6,987 nt of DNA, from positions 1,368 through 8,354 of the forward strand of contig JAGRKR010000172.1 of the NCBI GenBank assembly GCA_020442225.1, given 5' to 3'. Position 1 is the stretch's first letter. Each line of letters starts with the position of its first letter. Position numbers and translations under genes: made by a program. The notes below the pieces were generated by a model. The model ran no database searches. It saw only the letters and a program-made list of their open reading frames with translations, and was not told the origin of the DNA. This document shows, piece by piece, positions 5,829 through 6,987 of this stretch. The stretch is from Hyphomicrobiaceae bacterium (GTDB lineage: Bacteria > Pseudomonadota > Alphaproteobacteria > Rhizobiales > Hyphomicrobiaceae).

Positions 5829-6686
5829 TCAGTCCCAGTACTCGATGGCGAAGTCGTTGAAGTCGGCGAGGCTCATCTTCAGCTTCGAGCCGGTGCCGAG
5901 CCACTTGTCGAAGGTCTTCTGCCAGGTGCCGTCCTTCCACTGGTCCTGCAGGAGGAAGTTGATCGTGTCGCGCGAGCGGGAGTCGTTCTCGCGCAGGCCG
6001 ATGGCGTAATAGCCGCCGCTGTAGAAGCCGCCCTTGGTCAGGAGGACGTACTCGTCGGGCTTGGGAGCGCTGGCGCGCAGGCCCGCGAGCAGGATGTTGT
6101 CGGTCGCCACCGCGTCGACCGTACCGCGCTGCAGGGCGAAGAAGGCCTCGGGCCAGCCCTGGAACGCCTGCACTTTGGCCTTGGGGATGATCTTGGGCAC
6201 CTTCTTCACCGCGCCCGAGCCCGCATCCACGCCGATCCGCTTACCGTCGAGGTCCTTGAGGGACTTGATGCCGCCGGCTTTCTTCACGAGCAGCGTCTGC
6301 GGCGTGTAGAGATAGGCCACCGAGAAATCGATGACCTTGTCGCGCGCCCGGTAATGGCTGAGCGTCGCCATGATCATGTCGATGCGCTTCTGCTGGAGGA
6401 GCTGCACCCGGTTCGACGCCTTGACCGGCACGAACTCGATCTTGACGCCGAGGCGGCGGGCGATATCGGTGGCGAGATCGATCTCGAAGCCGGCGTACTT
6501 GCCCTTCTCGTCGATGAAGCCGAGGTAGGGAGCGTCGTTCTTCACGCCGACACGGAGCACGCCCCGGGCCTTGACCTCGTCGACCATGGGCTTCTCGGCC
6601 TGGGCGCCGGCGCCTGTCGGCGCCGCCAGTGCAACGAGACCACACAACGTTGCGAGCAGGCCGGTGCGGATTGCGGATCTGCGCAT
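5829..6686 (-). CDS. Periplasmic amino acid-binding protein, family 3 (285 aa)
   Basis: This is the solute receptor of the ABC importer. Residues 1 to about 28-30 form a Sec signal peptide: basic MRRSAIR, a hydrophobic core, then GAGAQA with signal peptidase I sites. The mature part has the family-3 signature GFEIDLATDIARRLG (66-80). It also has the LSHYRARDKVIDFSVAY stretch (109-125), where R115 aligns with the arginine that binds the ligand carboxylate. D196 in VDAVATD aligns with the aspartate that binds the ligand amino group. Both being present suggests an alpha-amino acid or close analogue. The ATG at 6686 was preferred because AAGGAG lies 7 nt upstream and it starts the signal peptide cleanly; an upstream start at 6749 would add 21 residues before it. 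The gene follows the ATPase gene by 66 nt and precedes the permeases. The ligand is not determined; GltI/AatJ-like glutamate-aspartate receptors are one plausible comparison. Confidence 0.93.
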   Translation of the reverse strand: MRRSAIRTGLLATLCGLVALAAPTGAGAQAEKPMVDEVKARGVLRVGVKNDAPYLGFIDEKGKYAGFEIDLATDIARRLGVKIEFVPVKASNRVQLLQQKRIDMIMATLSHYRARDKVIDFSVAYLYTPQTLLVKKAGGIKSLKDLDGKRIGVDAGSGAVKKVPKIIPKAKVQAFQGWPEAFFALQRGTVDAVATDNILLAGLRASAPKPDEYVLLTKGGFYSGGYYAIGLRENDSRSRDTINFLLQDQWKDGTWQKTFDKWLGTGSKLKMSLADFNDFAIEYWD

Positions 6687-6693
6687 GTTCAAG

Positions 6694-6699
6694 CTCCTT
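6694..6699 (-). promoter_or_regulatory. Strong ribosome-binding site fixing the start of the binding-protein gene
   Basis: AAGGAG on the minus strand lies 7 nt before the ATG at 6686. It supports that start, which opens a normal signal peptide, over the longer frame from 6749. Confidence 0.75.
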
Positions 6700-6752
6700 T
6701 CACTCAATGACCAAGTCTGAAACCAGGGCAGGACCACCGGCGCCTTCACCCT

Positions 6753-6987
6753 TCAATGCGCCAGGATCTTGCCGATGAACCGTCGTGTGCGCTCCTCTTT
6801 GGGCTGGGTGAAGAAGTCGGCGGGGGCGGCCTGCTCGACGATCACGCCTTCGTCGATGAAGGCGATGCGGTCGGCCACCTCGCGTGCGAAGCCCATCTCG
6901 TGCGTGACGACCACCATGGTCATGCCGTCGCGCGCCAGATCGCGCATCACGTCGAGGACCTCGTTGATCATCTCCGGATCGAGCGCC
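6753..6987 (-). CDS. Polar amino acid ABC transporter ATPase, C-terminal part (5' end outside window)
   Basis: The frame runs off the right edge; 77 complete codons are visible, ending at TGA (6753-6755). It opens with ALDPE, the D-loop that directly follows Walker B in GlnQ/GltL/AapP-type ATPases. [19 protein letters not shown] then carries the switch (H-loop) histidine. The [16 protein letters not shown] and [10 protein letters not shown] stretches near the C-terminus are typical of the polar amino acid subfamily. The Walker A, Q-loop and signature motifs lie outside the window. The protein would be a peripheral inner-membrane dimer powering the two permeases. Its gene comes before the receptor gene, unlike E. 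coli gltIJKL, where the ATPase gene is last. The ATG at 6971 is internal, not the start. Confidence 0.93.
   Translation of the reverse strand, partial: ALDPEMINEVLDVMRDLARDGMTMVVVTHEMGFAREVADRIAFIDEGVIVEQAAPADFFTQPKEERTRRFIGKILAH

Noticed and set aside
5172..6710. 512-aa plus-strand open frame opposite the receptor and permease genes
   Set aside because: It spans two well-supported minus-strand genes and the stem-loop between them, shows no recognisable domain, and has shadow-type composition.

Overview
The window is high-GC DNA with dense, mostly minus-strand coding. It looks like a chromosomal segment of an alphaproteobacterium, probably Hyphomicrobiales. That placement is inferred from base composition, the protein flavour and a CCA-encoding tRNA-Gly(CCC); no species can be named from the sequence.

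Layout, left to right. The 3' end of mscL (mechanosensitive channel, plus strand) runs to 138. It converges on a radical SAM gene with extra cysteines (187-1182, minus), and a 10-bp hairpin lies between the two. A tRNA-Gly(CCC) gene (1351-1425, plus) follows, transcribed away from the radical SAM gene and towards the next gene. From 1510 to the right edge all genes are on the minus strand and look like one transcription unit. In transcription order they are: an ABC transporter ATPase (partial, running off the right edge), a periplasmic family-3 amino acid-binding protein, two GltJ/GltK-type permeases 4 nt apart, a class III PLP aminotransferase, and a second fold-type-I PLP enzyme with a SelA-like active-site lysine motif. 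A 9-bp hairpin 19 nt beyond the last stop codon may end the transcript.

Working model (inference): the transporter imports a polar amino acid or amino-acid-like amine, and the two adjacent PLP enzymes act on it in the cytoplasm. Gene order, short gaps and common strand support this. The substrate and the reactions cannot be read from the sequence. The pairing of a class III aminotransferase with a SelA-like enzyme of unknown function, next to a dedicated uptake system, is the most interesting part of the window. Two GC-rich stem-loops, one between the binding-protein and permease genes and one between the two PLP-enzyme genes, may set relative expression within the operon.

I see no mobile elements, CRISPR arrays, rRNA or integrases. 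The long plus-strand open frames opposite the minus-strand genes are high-GC shadows. No gene-free stretch exceeds 300 bases; the longest, 1183-1350, is the divergent region between the radical SAM gene and the tRNA.
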